From assembly GCA_037833965.1 (NCBI GenBank), contig AP031352.1:13806501-13870500 (forward strand): a stretch of DNA of 64,000 nucleotides. The letters run 5' to 3'. Every line of letters begins with the position of its first letter. Position 1 is the stretch's first letter. Source of the stretch: Marchantia polymorpha subsp. ruderalis (lineage: Eukaryota; Streptophyta; Marchantiopsida; Marchantiales; Marchantiaceae). The notes beneath the pieces are model-generated. The model searched no databases. It was not told the DNA's origin and saw only the letters and a list, made by a program, of their open reading frames with translations. Position numbers and translations under genes: made by a program. Positions 10,819-22,600 of this stretch are shown here, piece after piece.

Positions 10819-13800
10819 TTGCCTCGCGGCCTTACTGGTTCTACAAAGCGAAGAAAAGGCGAGGTTGGAAGAAGGCAATGGTTGGGAGCTCATGGAAGGA
10901 GTAAGAAGCAAGCTCAACTCATTGTCACTGATGGTTTCATGGAAGGACACAATGTGAGAGTTTTAATTGATCATGGAGCAACTGAGAATTTTCTATCAAG
11001 GAGTGTTGCTATGAAGTTAGGTTTGATGTTGATGAAGGACGTGAGTGAAGAAGTTGAATTGCCAAACGGGCAAACTGAAGTGATAGAAACACTTCCACGG
11101 AGTGTAGAATTATCCATAGGTAGATACAAGGAGAGCATTGAATGGAGAGTAATTCGTTTAGCTCGATATGATGTCATCCTTGGAATGCCATGGATGGAAC
11201 AATATAATCCGAAGGTAGATTGGAGAATAAAAGTGATTACAAGTAGTGGATGGAAGATCTATGGAGATAGAATTAGATCTCAGAATAGGAATTTACCCCT
11301 CTTTGTGATGGGTACAACATCCATTTCTAGAGATGATGTATGTTTCCTTGGACTTATAAGAGATATTGGGTCCACGGACAAACCTTACATCCCGGAGTCC
11401 TTGAACGACATTTTTATGGAGTATAAAGATGTTTTTTCAGATGATCTACCTGCAGGATTACCACCAAAAAGGCGAGTAGATCACAAGATTGAGGTGATAC
11501 CTGGAAGTACACCAACTTGCAAAGCTCCATATCGTTTGGCTCCAAACGAATTGGAAGAATGCAAAGCTCAAGTGGAGGAGATGTTGAGCAAGGGATTCAT
11601 TCAACCAAGTGTTTCACCTTATGGAGCTCCAGTACTCTTTGTGAAGAAGAAGGATGGATCCATGAGACTATGTATCGATTATCGCGGGTTGAATCAGCAA
11701 ACGGTGAAAAACAAATATCCATTACCTCGTATGGATGATTTGTTTGATCAACTTCAAGGAGCGAAGTACTTCACCAAGCTAGATTTGAGAAGCGGCTACA
11801 ATCAAATTCGAATTGCAGATGAAGATGTTCACAAGACAGCTTTTCGTACTAGGTATGGACACTTTGAGTATCTGGTGATGCCTTTTGGTCTCACTAATGC
11901 ACCAGCTACATTCATGGGATTGATGAACGATATCTTTCGCCCTTATCTAGATAAATCTGTCATTGTTTTTCTAGATGATATATTGGTGTATAGCAAAACT
12001 TTGAGTGATCATAGAAGTCATTTACGAGAGGTACTTCAAGTTTTAAGAGACAATCAATTGTATGCCAAAGCTTCAAAATGTGAATTTGGCAAGTCAGAAG
12101 TAGATTACTTGGGTCATAGAGTTACAGCTACAGGAATCCAAGTGATGAGTGAGAAGATAGATGCCATTCAGAAATGGATAGCACCTGAGGATCAAACTCA
12201 ATTGAAAAGTTTTCTAGGGCTCACTGGATTCTATCGTAGATTTGTGAAAGGTTTTGCTCGACTAGCTCAGGCCTTGACTTCCATGTTAGGGAAAGGTCAA
12301 AAGTGGAGATGGGGAACAGCTCAAGAGTTAGCTTTTCAAGCATTGAAAGATGCTTTGTTACACGCACCTATTCTCAAGTGGTATGATCCTAACCGTTCTA
12401 TCAAGTTGGCCACTGACGCATCAGGTACAACAGTAGGTGGCATACTTCAACAAGAATGGGAGGATGGATGGCATCCAGTTGCTTTCTATTCTCGAAAGTT
12501 GGTGGCGGCGGAACAAAATTATCACACGACAGAACGAGAGGAGTTAGCTATCGTGTTGGCAACCAAACATTGGAAGCATTATTTGGGTGACAAGGAGTTT
12601 GTGGTGGAGACTGATCATAAACCCTTGGTTTATTTGGAAACTCAGAAGGATCTGTCCAAACGACAAATTCGATGTGCAGAGTGGCGTCAACGCTTCAACA
12701 TGAAGATTGTGTACGTGGAGGGAAAGAAGCAACTTGCAGATGCTCTCACACGCATGCCTTGTTTGAATCATGTTGCAGAAGTGAAAATTCAGGCGGATTG
12801 GTGGAGAAAGATGTCACAAGCCACAAAGGAGGATGAAGAGATCACTCGGGCACTACAAACTGGAAAGGCAGAGAAATCTCGAGGTTTGGCGTTTTACAAT
12901 CAGCGTATATGGATTCCACAAGATCACGATTTGCGCACAATGATTTTGGCAGAAAGTCATGATACAGCCATTGCAGGTCATGTGGGAGTGGAGAAAACCG
13001 TGGAGAGTATACAACGAGTGTACTATTGGCCCAAAATACGTGAGGATGTGGAGTCTTATGTTCGAAGTTGTGTTGCTTGTCAACAAAACAAGGCAAGTAA
13101 TCAAAAACCAGCGGGTTTATTACAGCCTCTTCCTATTCCCGAACAGCGGTGGGAACATGTTACCATGGATCTTGTATGTGAGTTACCAAGGACTTCGTTA
13201 GGACATGATTCAGTGGTGGTTTTTGTGGACAAATTGAGCAAGATGATCCACATCAGGCCAACCACAAAAACAGTAACAGCTCCACAACTAGCTCAATTGT
13301 ATCTAGATGCAGTTTTTGTAAATCATGGCTTAAGCAAAGTGTTAATCACGGATAGAGGTACTCACTTCACTAGTTTATTTTGGAAAACTTTGTTTAGTTT
13401 TTTCAAAACAAAACTAGCAATGTCAACGGCCTATCATCCTCAAACTGATGGACAAACTGAGAGGGCAAATAGAACCATAGAGGATATGCTACGAGCCTTC
13501 ACATTAGAAGAGCAAGAAGAGTGGGACAACCTTTTGCCACTTGTGGAATTTGCATATAACAATTCTGTTAATGCATCCACAAAAGTGTCTCCATTTTTTC
13601 TTATGTATGGAGCTCATCCGATCACTCCTTCAAGTTTGATGAGACTTCCCAAAGGAGAGGAGTTTTCGACCAAAGTTGCAGCCGTCAACGAATTCGTGGA
13701 GCATATTCACCGAGGACTACATCAGGCCAAGGAGAAGTTGGTGATAGCTCAAAATCGGCAAAAGCAGCATGCCGATGCTCATCGTAGAGAAGTGATTTTT

Positions 13801-14247
13801 GAGGTTGGAGATCATGTTTGGTTATCTACAACGAATTTGTCTCTTGTAGGAACACCAAAGTTAAACCCTAGGTTCATTGGTCCATTTTTGGTTTTGAAGC
13901 GTGTTGGTGAAGTGTCATACAAGTTGGAACTTCCGTCACATATGAAAATACATCCAGTATTTCATGTGTCACGATTGCGAAAACATGTACCACGACCAAA
14001 ACAATTCACCAACCAACCAGCACCACCTCCTCTTCCAACCTTGATAGCAGATCATGAGGAGTTTGAGGTAGAAAAGATACTCAAGAAACGACTTCGAGGT
14101 CATAAATATCCCAAAGTAGAGTATTTGATTCAATGGAAAGGCTATCCATCGTATGAATCAACTTGGGAACCAGCTAAAACTTTAGCAAATGCACCTTTGA
14201 TAGTTCAGGAGTTTGAACGTATGTGCAACGAGGACGTTGCATCTTAA
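10819..14247 (+). CDS. Chromovirus Pol: protease, RT, RNase H, integrase, chromodomain (about 1142 residues)
   Basis: Domain order along the frame: aspartic protease near residues 35-140 ([10 protein letters not shown]), reverse transcriptase near 230-420 ([12 protein letters not shown] near 355 and [10 protein letters not shown] near 384), RNase H near 510-630 (LATDASG near 531), integrase zinc region near 705-750 (H-H-C-C, with HVGVEKT and CVACQQNK), integrase core near 780-900 ([15 protein letters not shown]), a GPY/F-like module ([13 protein letters not shown]), and a chromodomain from about 1080 to the end ([11 protein letters not shown]...STWEP). The chromodomain is thought to direct integration to marked chromatin. 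The open frame begins right after gag without needing its own ATG, as expected if Pol is made as a Gag-linked polyprotein. It looks intact. Confidence 0.93.
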   Translation: MPRGLTGSTKRRKGEVGRRQWLGAHGRSKKQAQLIVTDGFMEGHNVRVLIDHGATENFLSRSVAMKLGLMLMKDVSEEVELPNGQTEVIETLPRSVELSIGRYKESIEWRVIRLARYDVILGMPWMEQYNPKVDWRIKVITSSGWKIYGDRIRSQNRNLPLFVMGTTSISRDDVCFLGLIRDIGSTDKPYIPESLNDIFMEYKDVFSDDLPAGLPPKRRVDHKIEVIPGSTPTCKAPYRLAPNELEECKAQVEEMLSKGFIQPSVSPYGAPVLFVKKKDGSMRLCIDYRGLNQQTVKNKYPLPRMDDLFDQLQGAKYFTKLDLRSGYNQIRIADEDVHKTAFRTRYGHFEYLVMPFGLTNAPATFMGLMNDIFRPYLDKSVIVFLDDILVYSKTLSDHRSHLREVLQVLRDNQLYAKASKCEFGKSEVDYLGHRVTATGIQVMSEKIDAIQKWIAPEDQTQLKSFLGLTGFYRRFVKGFARLAQALTSMLGKGQKWRWGTAQELAFQALKDALLHAPILKWYDPNRSIKLATDASGTTVGGILQQEWEDGWHPVAFYSRKLVAAEQNYHTTEREELAIVLATKHWKHYLGDKEFVVETDHKPLVYLETQKDLSKRQIRCAEWRQRFNMKIVYVEGKKQLADALTRMPCLNHVAEVKIQADWWRKMSQATKEDEEITRALQTGKAEKSRGLAFYNQRIWIPQDHDLRTMILAESHDTAIAGHVGVEKTVESIQRVYYWPKIREDVESYVRSCVACQQNKASNQKPAGLLQPLPIPEQRWEHVTMDLVCELPRTSLGHDSVVVFVDKLSKMIHIRPTTKTVTAPQLAQLYLDAVFVNHGLSKVLITDRGTHFTSLFWKTLFSFFKTKLAMSTAYHPQTDGQTERANRTIEDMLRAFTLEEQEEWDNLLPLVEFAYNNSVNASTKVSPFFLMYGAHPITPSSLMRLPKGEEFSTKVAAVNEFVEHIHRGLHQAKEKLVIAQNRQKQHADAHRREVIFEVGDHVWLSTTNLSLVGTPKLNPRFIGPFLVLKRVGEVSYKLELPSHMKIHPVFHVSRLRKHVPRPKQFTNQPAPPPLPTLIADHEEFEVEKILKKRLRGHKYPKVEYLIQWKGYPSYESTWEPAKTLANAPLIVQEFERMCNEDVAS

Positions 14248-14258
14248 AAGGAGGGAGG
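14246..14258 (+). other. Polypurine tract of the chromovirus
   Basis: A 13-base A/G run (AAAAGGAGGGAGG) lies just after the pol stop and two bases before the 3' LTR. This is the standard primer site for plus-strand DNA synthesis. Confidence 0.85.
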
Positions 14259-14260
14259 TT

Positions 14261-14680
14261 TGTAACCATCTTTAGTTAGTTAGAACTAAAGTAGAGGTTA
14301 CTCTGAATATGGTTGTAGATACTTTAGTGTGCACTAGTCATAGCTGCCACATCAGCGATCCGCGCACTTGGTAGGTACAGAGTGGATGTGTTAGTTGACA
14401 GTGCCACGTCAGCAATCCGTGTGCTTGTAGGTAAGGATTGAGTGTGTTAGTTAGTGTGTTAGTTGGGTGCGCCACGTCAGCAATCCGTGTGCTTGTTAGG
14501 GTTATCCGCCACGTCATCCATCCACTAGGAGTGGGATGGATGGTGGGGATTAGATCTTATCACCTTGTACTTGTTGGTGAGAGCTATATAAGGGAGAGGA
14601 GAACCATTGTTGGTATCTCTCATCTTCAGAGTTTACGTTTCTATCTTCGAGTGAACTTCTCTCTAAACCCTAGTGTTACA
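14261..14680 (+). repeat. 3' LTR of the chromovirus (420 bp)
   Basis: It has the same length, ends and internal motifs as the 5' LTR at 8619-9038, and I saw no difference on line-by-line comparison. Identity of the two LTRs means little time has passed since insertion. Confidence 0.95.
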
Positions 14681-14685
14681 GTATG
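14681..14685 (+). repeat. Target-site duplication (right), GTATG
   Basis: It repeats the 5 bp found just left of the 5' LTR. The sequence after it resumes the reverse transcriptase region of the older gypsy element. Confidence 0.93.
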
Positions 14686-17547
14686 CCATGCCTACACCTG
14701 AGGAGATCTTCGATGTGGTGGGAAATGCAAGGATTTTTAGTAATTTGGATCTTCGGGCAGGATACCATTAGTTGCCAATTCGGGAGAAGAACAAGGCCAA
14801 GACAGCGTTTTGGGGCGTCAACTCCCACGGCAAGGATTGTTTGTATGAGTGGCGATTCTTACCCTTTGGGTTGAAGAATGCACTTGTCGAGTTTCATAGA
14901 GTGATGGGCAGGATCTAGCGGGGCTAGATTTTGTCAGTTGTTACATTGATGATATCTTGGTGTTTAGCGACACGGTGGAGCAACACTAGATACATTTGCA
15001 GATTGTGCTTGGGCGGTTGAGGGCTCATGGTTTGCGGTTACATCATGGGAAGTGTAAGTTCTTCAAGGAGAAGGTTGAGTACTTGGGTCATGTGATCTAC
15101 CTAGGTGGTTTGGGAGTTTAGCAAGCAAAGGTGGAAGCTATTGCACGCATCGCTTGTCCCACGGATGTGAGTAGAGTTCGTGCATTCATGGGTTTGGCGA
15201 ACTACTACCGGAGGTATGTGAAGGGGTTCAGTGCTATAGCCAAGCCTTTGAACCAGTTACTGAAGTCAGATCAGCAGTGACAATGGGGAGATGAGCATGA
15301 GAGAGCTTTTGTTGAGCTCAAGGCTAGGTTGGTGACCGCTTCCATCTTGAGGAGACCTATCAGAGGTCGTCCATACCAGTTGCACACTGATTGGAGTATG
15401 TTGGGACTTGGAGTGATGTTGACGCAGCGTGATGATGAGGGCAAGAAGATTGTGGTTGTGTATGCTAGTCGTTTGAACAATGCAGCGGAGTCGAGGTATA
15501 GTTCATACGAGGGAGAGTGTTTGACAGCTGTGTGGGTTGTGGCACACTTTAGGTGTTACTTGTTTGGTACGCAGTTTACCCTTGTCATTGATCATTAGCC
15601 GCTCAAGTGGTTGATGAAGTCCGACAAGCTCACATAGAAGCTTGCACGGTGGGCCCTCATCTTACAGGAGTATGACTTTCAGATGGTGCATAGACCTGGA
15701 GTTGCAAATTTGGATGCCGACGGTCTGAGTCGGAACCCGTGCACTAGCCAGGAGGATGACACTAGAGCTAGATGGCATGATGAGGCTAATGAAGAGATGG
15801 TGCCCGGTTGACATGCATCTGCATTCATGTGTTTGTTGCGTGGAGACTCTAGTAGGGAGGACCACTTGACATCTTGCTCTAGTCAAAGAGTGGATGTTCA
15901 ATCTTCAGATATTGAGGTTGAGGATGGTGGTATGAATCAGCGTGATGTTCACGATGATGCCTTGGTGTTGAAATTCCTACGGACAAGTATGGTGCCATGC
16001 ACAGTGGGTGCCAAGGAGCAAGATCGTGTTCTCCAGCGAGCGAAGAGATACCGATTGGAGAGATCACATGTTCTCTGGGTGTGGGAGGACGGTAGGATAC
16101 AAGTAGTACCACATCCAACTTAGAGAGCACGCATTGTGAGGCATGCTCATGAGGAGTTGGGACATTTTGGAGTGAAGCGTACATACAACTTACTCCTTGG
16201 TCAGTATTGGTGGCGTGGTATGCATATTTAGGTACAAATGTTGGTATCACATTGCATAGTTTATGATTGGGTGAAGGCATCGTTCAATGCCCCAACGCCA
16301 GAGTTACATCCATTACTCATCATGGGGTTGGGTTATCGTTAGAGTTTGGACTTTGTCGGATCAATACCTTTGACTCTACGACATCATCAATACGTGTTGG
16401 TGATGGTTGAGCATTTCTCCAAGTGAATTGAGTCGGTGGCATTACTTGACAAGGCGAGTGAGGGAACATCGTATGCCTTCCTTGACAGGGTGCTTAGTCA
16501 CTATGGTGCACCAGTTGAGGTGTTGACCGATCAGGGGATAGAGTTTCAAGTCCAGTGTGACAAGGTGTTGATTGATCATTGGACCACGTCGCGAGATAAT
16601 CCCGAGGCGGATGGTTTGGCTGAACGTGTTGTATAGACGGTGAAGAGGTCGTTGCAAAAGTATGACCTTCAGAAGTGGCATCTTGAAGACTGAGATATTC
16701 AGTTAACATGATTGGTCATGAGATATCGGTTCAGTCGTCAAGCATCCTTGGCTTCCTTCTCACCATATTTTCTATTGTACGGCCGAGATCTAGACTTACC
16801 AACATCAATTCGTCGTGAGTCTAGCGAGGTGGTGAACCTTGATGACCAAACATGTGGGTAAGAGTATGTTCTCAACGTGCAGAGCTCTTTTAAAGGGTTA
16901 TGTCTATAGCGTTTGAGAATCTTGCGATTGCTCAGCATAGAGATACGTTGCGATATGCTACCATTCGGGGAGGAGGTTATCGACCATCAATTTGAAGATT
17001 CCATGTGGGAGACTACGTCTATCTACAGCAGACTGCACCGACAACATTAGATGTGACGGTGGGATGCACAATCTTGCGAGTGTTGGATGTGTTATCTTCT
17101 GGGACTTCTTCTATTGGAGGATCGTGATGGAGTTGTTTGGAAGTATCATGTGCGCAATTGTGCACCATGCCACCTCCCAAACGTAGATGGTACTATAGAC
17201 CCAAGCTTAGCAATAATATGTGCTGGTTTGAGGTGCATGCTATGTAGGTTAGCTGGTTAGGCGGCCTGTATGTTGATGTATGATAGGTTTTCTAGGGGAT
17301 GGCACATGTCGTGCATGAGTCCACCTATCGATGTTATTCCGGCTCGACGATGGGTTTATTCTCGATGTACTTGAGAGGGATAGATGACTTGATCTTCACA
17401 TGTTTTGAATTGCAAATAGACAACTAACGATGGAACAACATAGCACCCAACCTACTGGTTCGCGCACCCACGAAGGTGTATAGCATGTAGTTGTAGATAG
17501 GGACACCTGGGGATCAAAGGGACCTGACCGCCAACTAGGGAGCGAGT

Positions 17548-18044
17548 TGTGGTACATTTGAGTGTGTACGCTTTAGCGTCTTATGTGTGTGTATGTGTGC
17601 GTATGTGTATGTGAGTAGCATGTCAGTGATGTAGAGTGTACGGCGATATGTATTTGCACGACAATTGTCATGTGATTTCATCTTTTACTAAAAATAGCTG
17701 TCGGCCTAGGGTTTCACTTCTGAGAGTTTTAGGGTCGACGACAGCTCGAAGAACATCAGTTCTTTGAGTCGAGACTGTTAGCGTTGGGAGCTGTGATGTG
17801 TTCGTAAGCGTCGACCTAGAGTCTCTTTGGAGTGAGTTGGGCTCGACTTATGTTTGTGACAGTTTTAGTGCTAGTGGAGTAATTAAGACTGACGCGTTTT
17901 CTAGTTAGAAAAACCGCGTTCATTTCAGGTGTGATACATTTGAGTGTGTACGCTCTTGCGTCTTATATGTGTGTATGTGTGCGTATGTGTATGTGAGTAG
18001 CATGTCAGCGATTTAGAGTGTATGGCGATATGTATTCGCACCAC
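17548..18044. repeat. Pair of 115-bp direct repeats, 382 bp apart
   Basis: Copy 1 (17548-17662) starts TGTGGTACATTTGAGTG and copy 2 (17930-18044) starts TGTGATACATTTGAGTG. Both continue through a TGTGTATGTG-rich stretch to a GCGATATGTATT end, with only scattered differences. Copy 1 follows a purine-rich AGGGAGCGAG just where the older gypsy element runs out. The repeats may therefore be the 3' LTR start of that element plus a second partial LTR, or the ends of a small terminal-repeat element of about 497 bp. I found no matching copy on the 5' side and no clear target duplication. Confidence 0.7.
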
Positions 18045-18059
18045 ATTGGCAATATGTCT

Positions 18060-19010
18060 TCAAAGATTCAAAAACCAAAAGTTGATTTGATAAGATTGCA
18101 TATCGTCCACTAAATAAAATCATCATATCATACGCGGGAGCAAAAAAAAATCTTTGAAGCACTTCAATAACCTTCGTTCAATAGAAGTCAAAGTTACAAT
18201 ATTACTGTAGTGCTCGGACATGTTTGATAAAGATTTAAAGTACTCCGTGAGATTGTAGGAGGAATCAATCATTGTAAACATAGTATTTCAACTATTCTCC
18301 ACATCAAGTTCAGTAATTTCCTTAGTCTCGTGTTTTGGCATCCCTAGAAGAATTTGGATTTTCTTGAAATCAACTCGCATTCGAGATGATAAGCGGATCG
18401 TCTTCAACACTGTGCGAAGTTTTTCCACACAGGATTTGAAAATTGTTTCATTGTTAATCACAACACGATGCATGATATGACACATATAGCAAAAGTGCCA
18501 TCTATAATCTAGATGAACATCAAATTTATTTTCAATTCATCTCTTAGATTATGTAAAGCAGGAATAATTTCACTAGCATTGTCAGTTGTTGCAGCTATAT
18601 TCTTTGTGTGCACATTTGCTAATACTAAAGTTTCCAAAATAAGCGCCATTGTGTATCACTGATCATGAGGTGATGAAAAATATTTAAAGTCAAGAATGCA
18701 GTCACGTAACGTCCAGATATCATCAATCTAATGAAGCTCAATTTCAAAATAACTTCGCAAAGTTCTAGTGCAACATTGATCACAAGTAATTGCAACTCTT
18801 CCTCGAATAACTTCTACAATATCATAAAATTGTTTGGTTGCAGAAATGATCTCGTATGATATGGCACGAGTAAGACGTCAGCGCGAACAACCATACCAAA
18901 ACCAAATTTAGAATGTTTGTCATTTGTCTGAAGGAAGCTGACTCAATTGAAGAAAAACTTTGCTTCGTGTCAATCAACCAATTCATCACACTCGTCATGA
19001 TTTTTGCCTT
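18060..19010 (-). pseudogene. hAT-family (Ac-like) DNA transposase remnant
   Basis: Translating the minus strand in pieces gives the hAT transposase order. From high to low coordinates there is a SFSSIESASFRQM block near 18960 and a W-x-L-R-D-x-I-L-D-F block near 18725. Next come ATTDNASEII near 18600 (the DNA-binding/catalytic TDNAS signature) and CHIMHRVV near 18470, then LRTVLKTIRLSSRM and LDVENS at about 18310. The tryptophan expected next in the RWN signature is a TGA stop here, and pieces lie in more than one frame, so it is dead. The longest open piece is 18288-18485. No dimerisation-domain end or target duplication could be fixed. Confidence 0.7.
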
Positions 19011-19071
19011 CGCTGATTGTCCATAGGATTTCCAGCATATAGTGAAGTTTTTGGGGTGGGCTGCGGCTTTA

Positions 19072-19560
<489 letters not shown>

Positions 19561-20303
19561 GGGCTTGTTGGACTATTCCCAGATTTGAGTGGAGGACCAC
19601 GAAATAAGTAAGCTGCAGAAACAAACGAAAATAGATACTAGACCGACGCTTGAGCAAATTGGGGCACAAGTTATACTTTACAAGGTTAGTGCTTCTAGAG
19701 TAAATGCCTTGTCATCCAAAACATTATGCACTTTCAAACATGAACTGGATTTTAAAAAGGTGATTTGGGAAGGATTACTTGACAATGCGATTTCAAGTGA
19801 TTTGCAAGTGATGCGATGATTGATACTCAAATGTAGAATAAAATTTGAAGTAGCCAAAGTGATTGAATAACTTCTCGAAGAGGATTTGCTCGCAATTCAA
19901 GCAAGTCTATTGGATCCTGATATAGATAGAAAGTACGGACAAATTCAAGATGTGTGCTTTTTTTTTTTGGGTGACGACCACTAGAAGACACAGCCAGTGA
20001 AGATAAGAGTAGAATAGCAAGTTCATCATTCTTGAAGTCTTTGTCCTGGTCTATAACACCACAAAATCTTACTATAGAGTGTGATTTGCTTGTGTTTGTA
20101 AGTGCATGTCTAGTTCACACTCTCTACCTATCCGCTATTTTTGCCATCAAATTTCTTGTGTGTAAGGAACATATGTGTAATCTTGCCATAAAAAAATAAT
20201 ACATAAGCACAAAAACATGGAGAGAATCACTCATTTGCAAAGAGAGTTGAAACTAAAAGACGTGTATGGATTTTCAAATTATGTGGCCAGCCCTTTAGCC
20301 AAC

Positions 20304-20337
20304 GGCTAGCCGGCTAGCCAAAATTTAGCCGGCTACA
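20304..20337. repeat. GGCTAGCC palindromic cluster
   Basis: GGCTAGCCGGCTAGCC at 20304-20319 is a perfect 16-bp palindrome. TTAGCCGGCTA follows a few bases later and CCAGCCC precedes it. GC-rich repeats of this kind are common just inside the ends of plant hAT elements, so it may mark the 5' end of the element whose transposase remains lie at 18060-19010. That link is inference. Confidence 0.5.
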
Positions 20338-20396
20338 TGCCCATATTTACGTACATGTGCTTGCTTGAGAACAAGCACCCACCAGAAGAGACAAAT

Positions 20397-20801
20397 TTAT
20401 GAGTCCGGACATTTTTTTACGAATCTTCGATGAAGCAAACCAACAAAGTCAACCTTCCCACAAAGTTCATCAAAGAAATGATTGTGCGTAGTTTTTTTCC
20501 ATTGCAATATACTCTTTCTCGCTTGTTCTAACCGTGGATGAATCACATTATCTTCGTATCTCGTGATTACTATCTGACTAACATTGGCTGTGTCTTGTGT
20601 TTTGTCTATTTGTCCAACTATCAACCGGTTGTTGCCATTTTGCGCGTTATCTTCGTATCTTATGATTACTGTCTGACTAGCACTACCTGGGTCTTGTGTT
20701 TTGTCTATTTGTCTAACAGTCAACCAGTTGTTGCTATTTTGCGTGTTCAGGACTAACAACTTACTACTAATAGTATAATGTTTATTTGATAAAATAAACA
20801 A
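20397..20801 (-). CDS. Open frame with a 34-residue tandem repeat, unknown product
   Basis: A 134-codon open frame on the minus strand without an internal ATG near its start, so it would be an exon or a relic. Residues 19-52 and 53-86 are two copies of one 34-residue unit (20646-20747 and 20544-20645). Both have the core QIDKTQD and end in RYEDN; about two thirds of positions agree. After them comes a basic segment (HPRLEQARKSILQWKK) and then a C-terminal part with GKVDFVGLL. I recognise no family. It lies next to the hAT remains and might belong to the N-terminal part of a transposon gene. Confidence 0.35.
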   Translation of the reverse strand: MFILSNKHYTISSKLLVLNTQNSNNWLTVRQIDKTQDPGSASQTVIIRYEDNAQNGNNRLIVGQIDKTQDTANVSQIVITRYEDNVIHPRLEQARKSILQWKKTTHNHFFDELCGKVDFVGLLHRRFVKKCPDS

Positions 20802-22600
20802 GCATTAAATTTTTTAAATGAGATGAATCATATAAAACTTGTTTCAATATTTCAAGTTAATTGTTTTCTGCTGATGATTTTTTTTGTTGATAATATAAAA
20901 ATACATTCAATAAACATTTAGATGAGATAAGTAATATGAATATTTTCTAAAATTATAGAATAAAGTTTGTCGATGGCATCATTATGTCAACATTCTATGA
21001 TTTAATATTCATTTCAAAGAAGAAATAAATTTAAAATTTTTATTTTAATATCAACTAAATTTCAATTTTTTGATGCCATTTTGATAAAAAATTATTTTAG
21101 TTTCATAATGAAACATTCTATATCAATATTATTTTGAAAAAATTATTGTACTATGATTTTTTTATATGATTGATTTTTCATTATTAAATGTGTATCAAAT
21201 TATAAATAAAAAAATTTATTCTATCAAATGATGTGGGTATAAATAATTTATAAGCACATTTATATATGATTGTAAAATTCTAAATAAGAAAATTCAAAAT
21301 GTCAAAAAATCATTTATGAAATTATAAAAGAAATTCACATGAATTGATATTATGTTCTGATGATTTTATTGTTGGTTATTAGTTTGAGTTAAACAACTTG
21401 AAACTTTTCTATTATGTAAGACATATTTTTTATTGCAATAATGGTTAAAATGTAGATAATGATTGACTCAATTTTTTTCGTTGTGGATTTTACTTTTGTA
21501 AACTTTGATAACATCATATCATTTTTTTTGATTTTCATATCATAATAAAATTTGAAATTAACTTTGCAATTTTAAGTGAAATTAAACATATATTGTATGT
21601 ATAGTGCTTCATTAAATTTTGCTCTAGTAAAGATACTTACACATGGATTTTGTTAATCATATGCATTATTATATTGTTCTTTCACATTGGTGTGAATGTG
21701 ATGCTTGCTTTTGCATAAAATATTTTTTTTGGTTTGTAGTTATTGTTTAAATGATTTGCAATACATTTTAAATTGAATGAATCTATCTTTGTAAAATACC
21801 AAGTTATTATTGAAAACTCTAGAGATAGTTTTGGTGTGAATGATTATTCATCATCATGTATAAACAACAAAGTGATATATAATAGCGAAGAACTTAAATT
21901 ATATTTCTATGAATATTAGCTACTTCTTTGTTAATTTAAAACTAAAATTAATGAAAGATTTTACTAGAGTTATATATGAACCATGATTGCACAAAATACA
22001 ATCAGAAAATCACAAAATCATAATCACAAAAGCACAAAATCATACTTCAAAAGAGGATAAATTTGTTGAATTGCTTAAAAAAGTGATACTAGAAGATAGT
22101 GCAATCCATAATACAACAATCATATTGATTGATGTTATACAGATTTAAGATGCTACCATACAGAGCATATACAAGTTTTGAATACATTCAATTTAACAAG
22201 AAATATATTTCATTGTGATGGAAATGGAGTAAAACTTCATACTAGCCATTTCATTTCATATATCTGAATTTGATGGCTGTTACCATCCTTTTGCTATGAA
22301 ACTGGGTTTCCTTCTTTGATGAAGACAGAATAAGAGAACACACAACAATGTAATAAAGATAACAATTTTGTTTTAGCTATTCTCGCTATCTATAACATTG
22401 TTTGCTGATTTCTTGGTACAATGCAAATGGCATGCCGCTTTGAAATCAAAATACATCGAGCAAGAATGAAAACAGTAGTACTTTGACACGTCTGACATGC
22501 AATCTTCAGGTAATGAAGGTGACAAGGATTGTGACAAACGTATAGCTGTACACGCTCCAACACTCTTATTTAAGTACATGTACTCTTCCAAGCTTATTTG
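20802..22600. other. AT-rich spacer, nothing recognised
   Basis: Very AT-rich, with many stops in all frames and no repeats or RNA genes that I could identify. Confidence 0.6.

Larger units (their letters stand above)
8619..14680 (+). mobile_element. Young, whole-looking Ty3/gypsy chromovirus with flanking LTRs
   Basis: A 6062-bp element bounded by 420-bp direct LTRs (8619-9038 and 14261-14680), each starting TGTAACC and ending GTTACA. The LTRs read identical base for base by eye, and the flanks carry a 5-bp duplication, so insertion was recent. Inside are a tRNA-iMet-type primer site, two small leader ORFs, gag with a CCHC knuckle, pol, and a purine tract before the 3' LTR. Pol carries protease, reverse transcriptase, RNase H, integrase and a C-terminal chromodomain, which places it among the chromoviruses. 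Gag and pol are adjacent frames, an arrangement Ty3-type elements handle by translational recoding. It looks whole. It sits inside the older gypsy element, in the same orientation. Confidence 0.95.
6050..17547 (+). mobile_element. Old, broken Ty3/gypsy retrotransposon interrupted by a younger one
   Basis: Recognisable parts, in order, are a gag-like region (best at 6425-7150), two CCHC zinc-knuckle-like clusters near 7160-7300, and the start of reverse transcriptase near 8490-8613. The rest of reverse transcriptase resumes from 14686, followed by RNase H near 15329-15598, an integrase zinc-binding region near 16110-16260 and an integrase core near 16330-16640. The order gag-RT-RNase H-integrase marks it as Ty3/gypsy. 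It is clearly dead: I judge well over ten interruptions spread over its frames, so it is old. It was split by the younger element at 8619-14680. Its true ends are uncertain: no convincing 5' LTR is visible, and the 3' end may coincide with the 115-bp repeats starting at 17548. Confidence 0.75.

Noticed and set aside
19589-19819. Forward frame with VNALSSKT, compared with the ADALSR motif of retroelement RNase H
   Set aside because: One weak motif only; no neighbouring pol domain in order.
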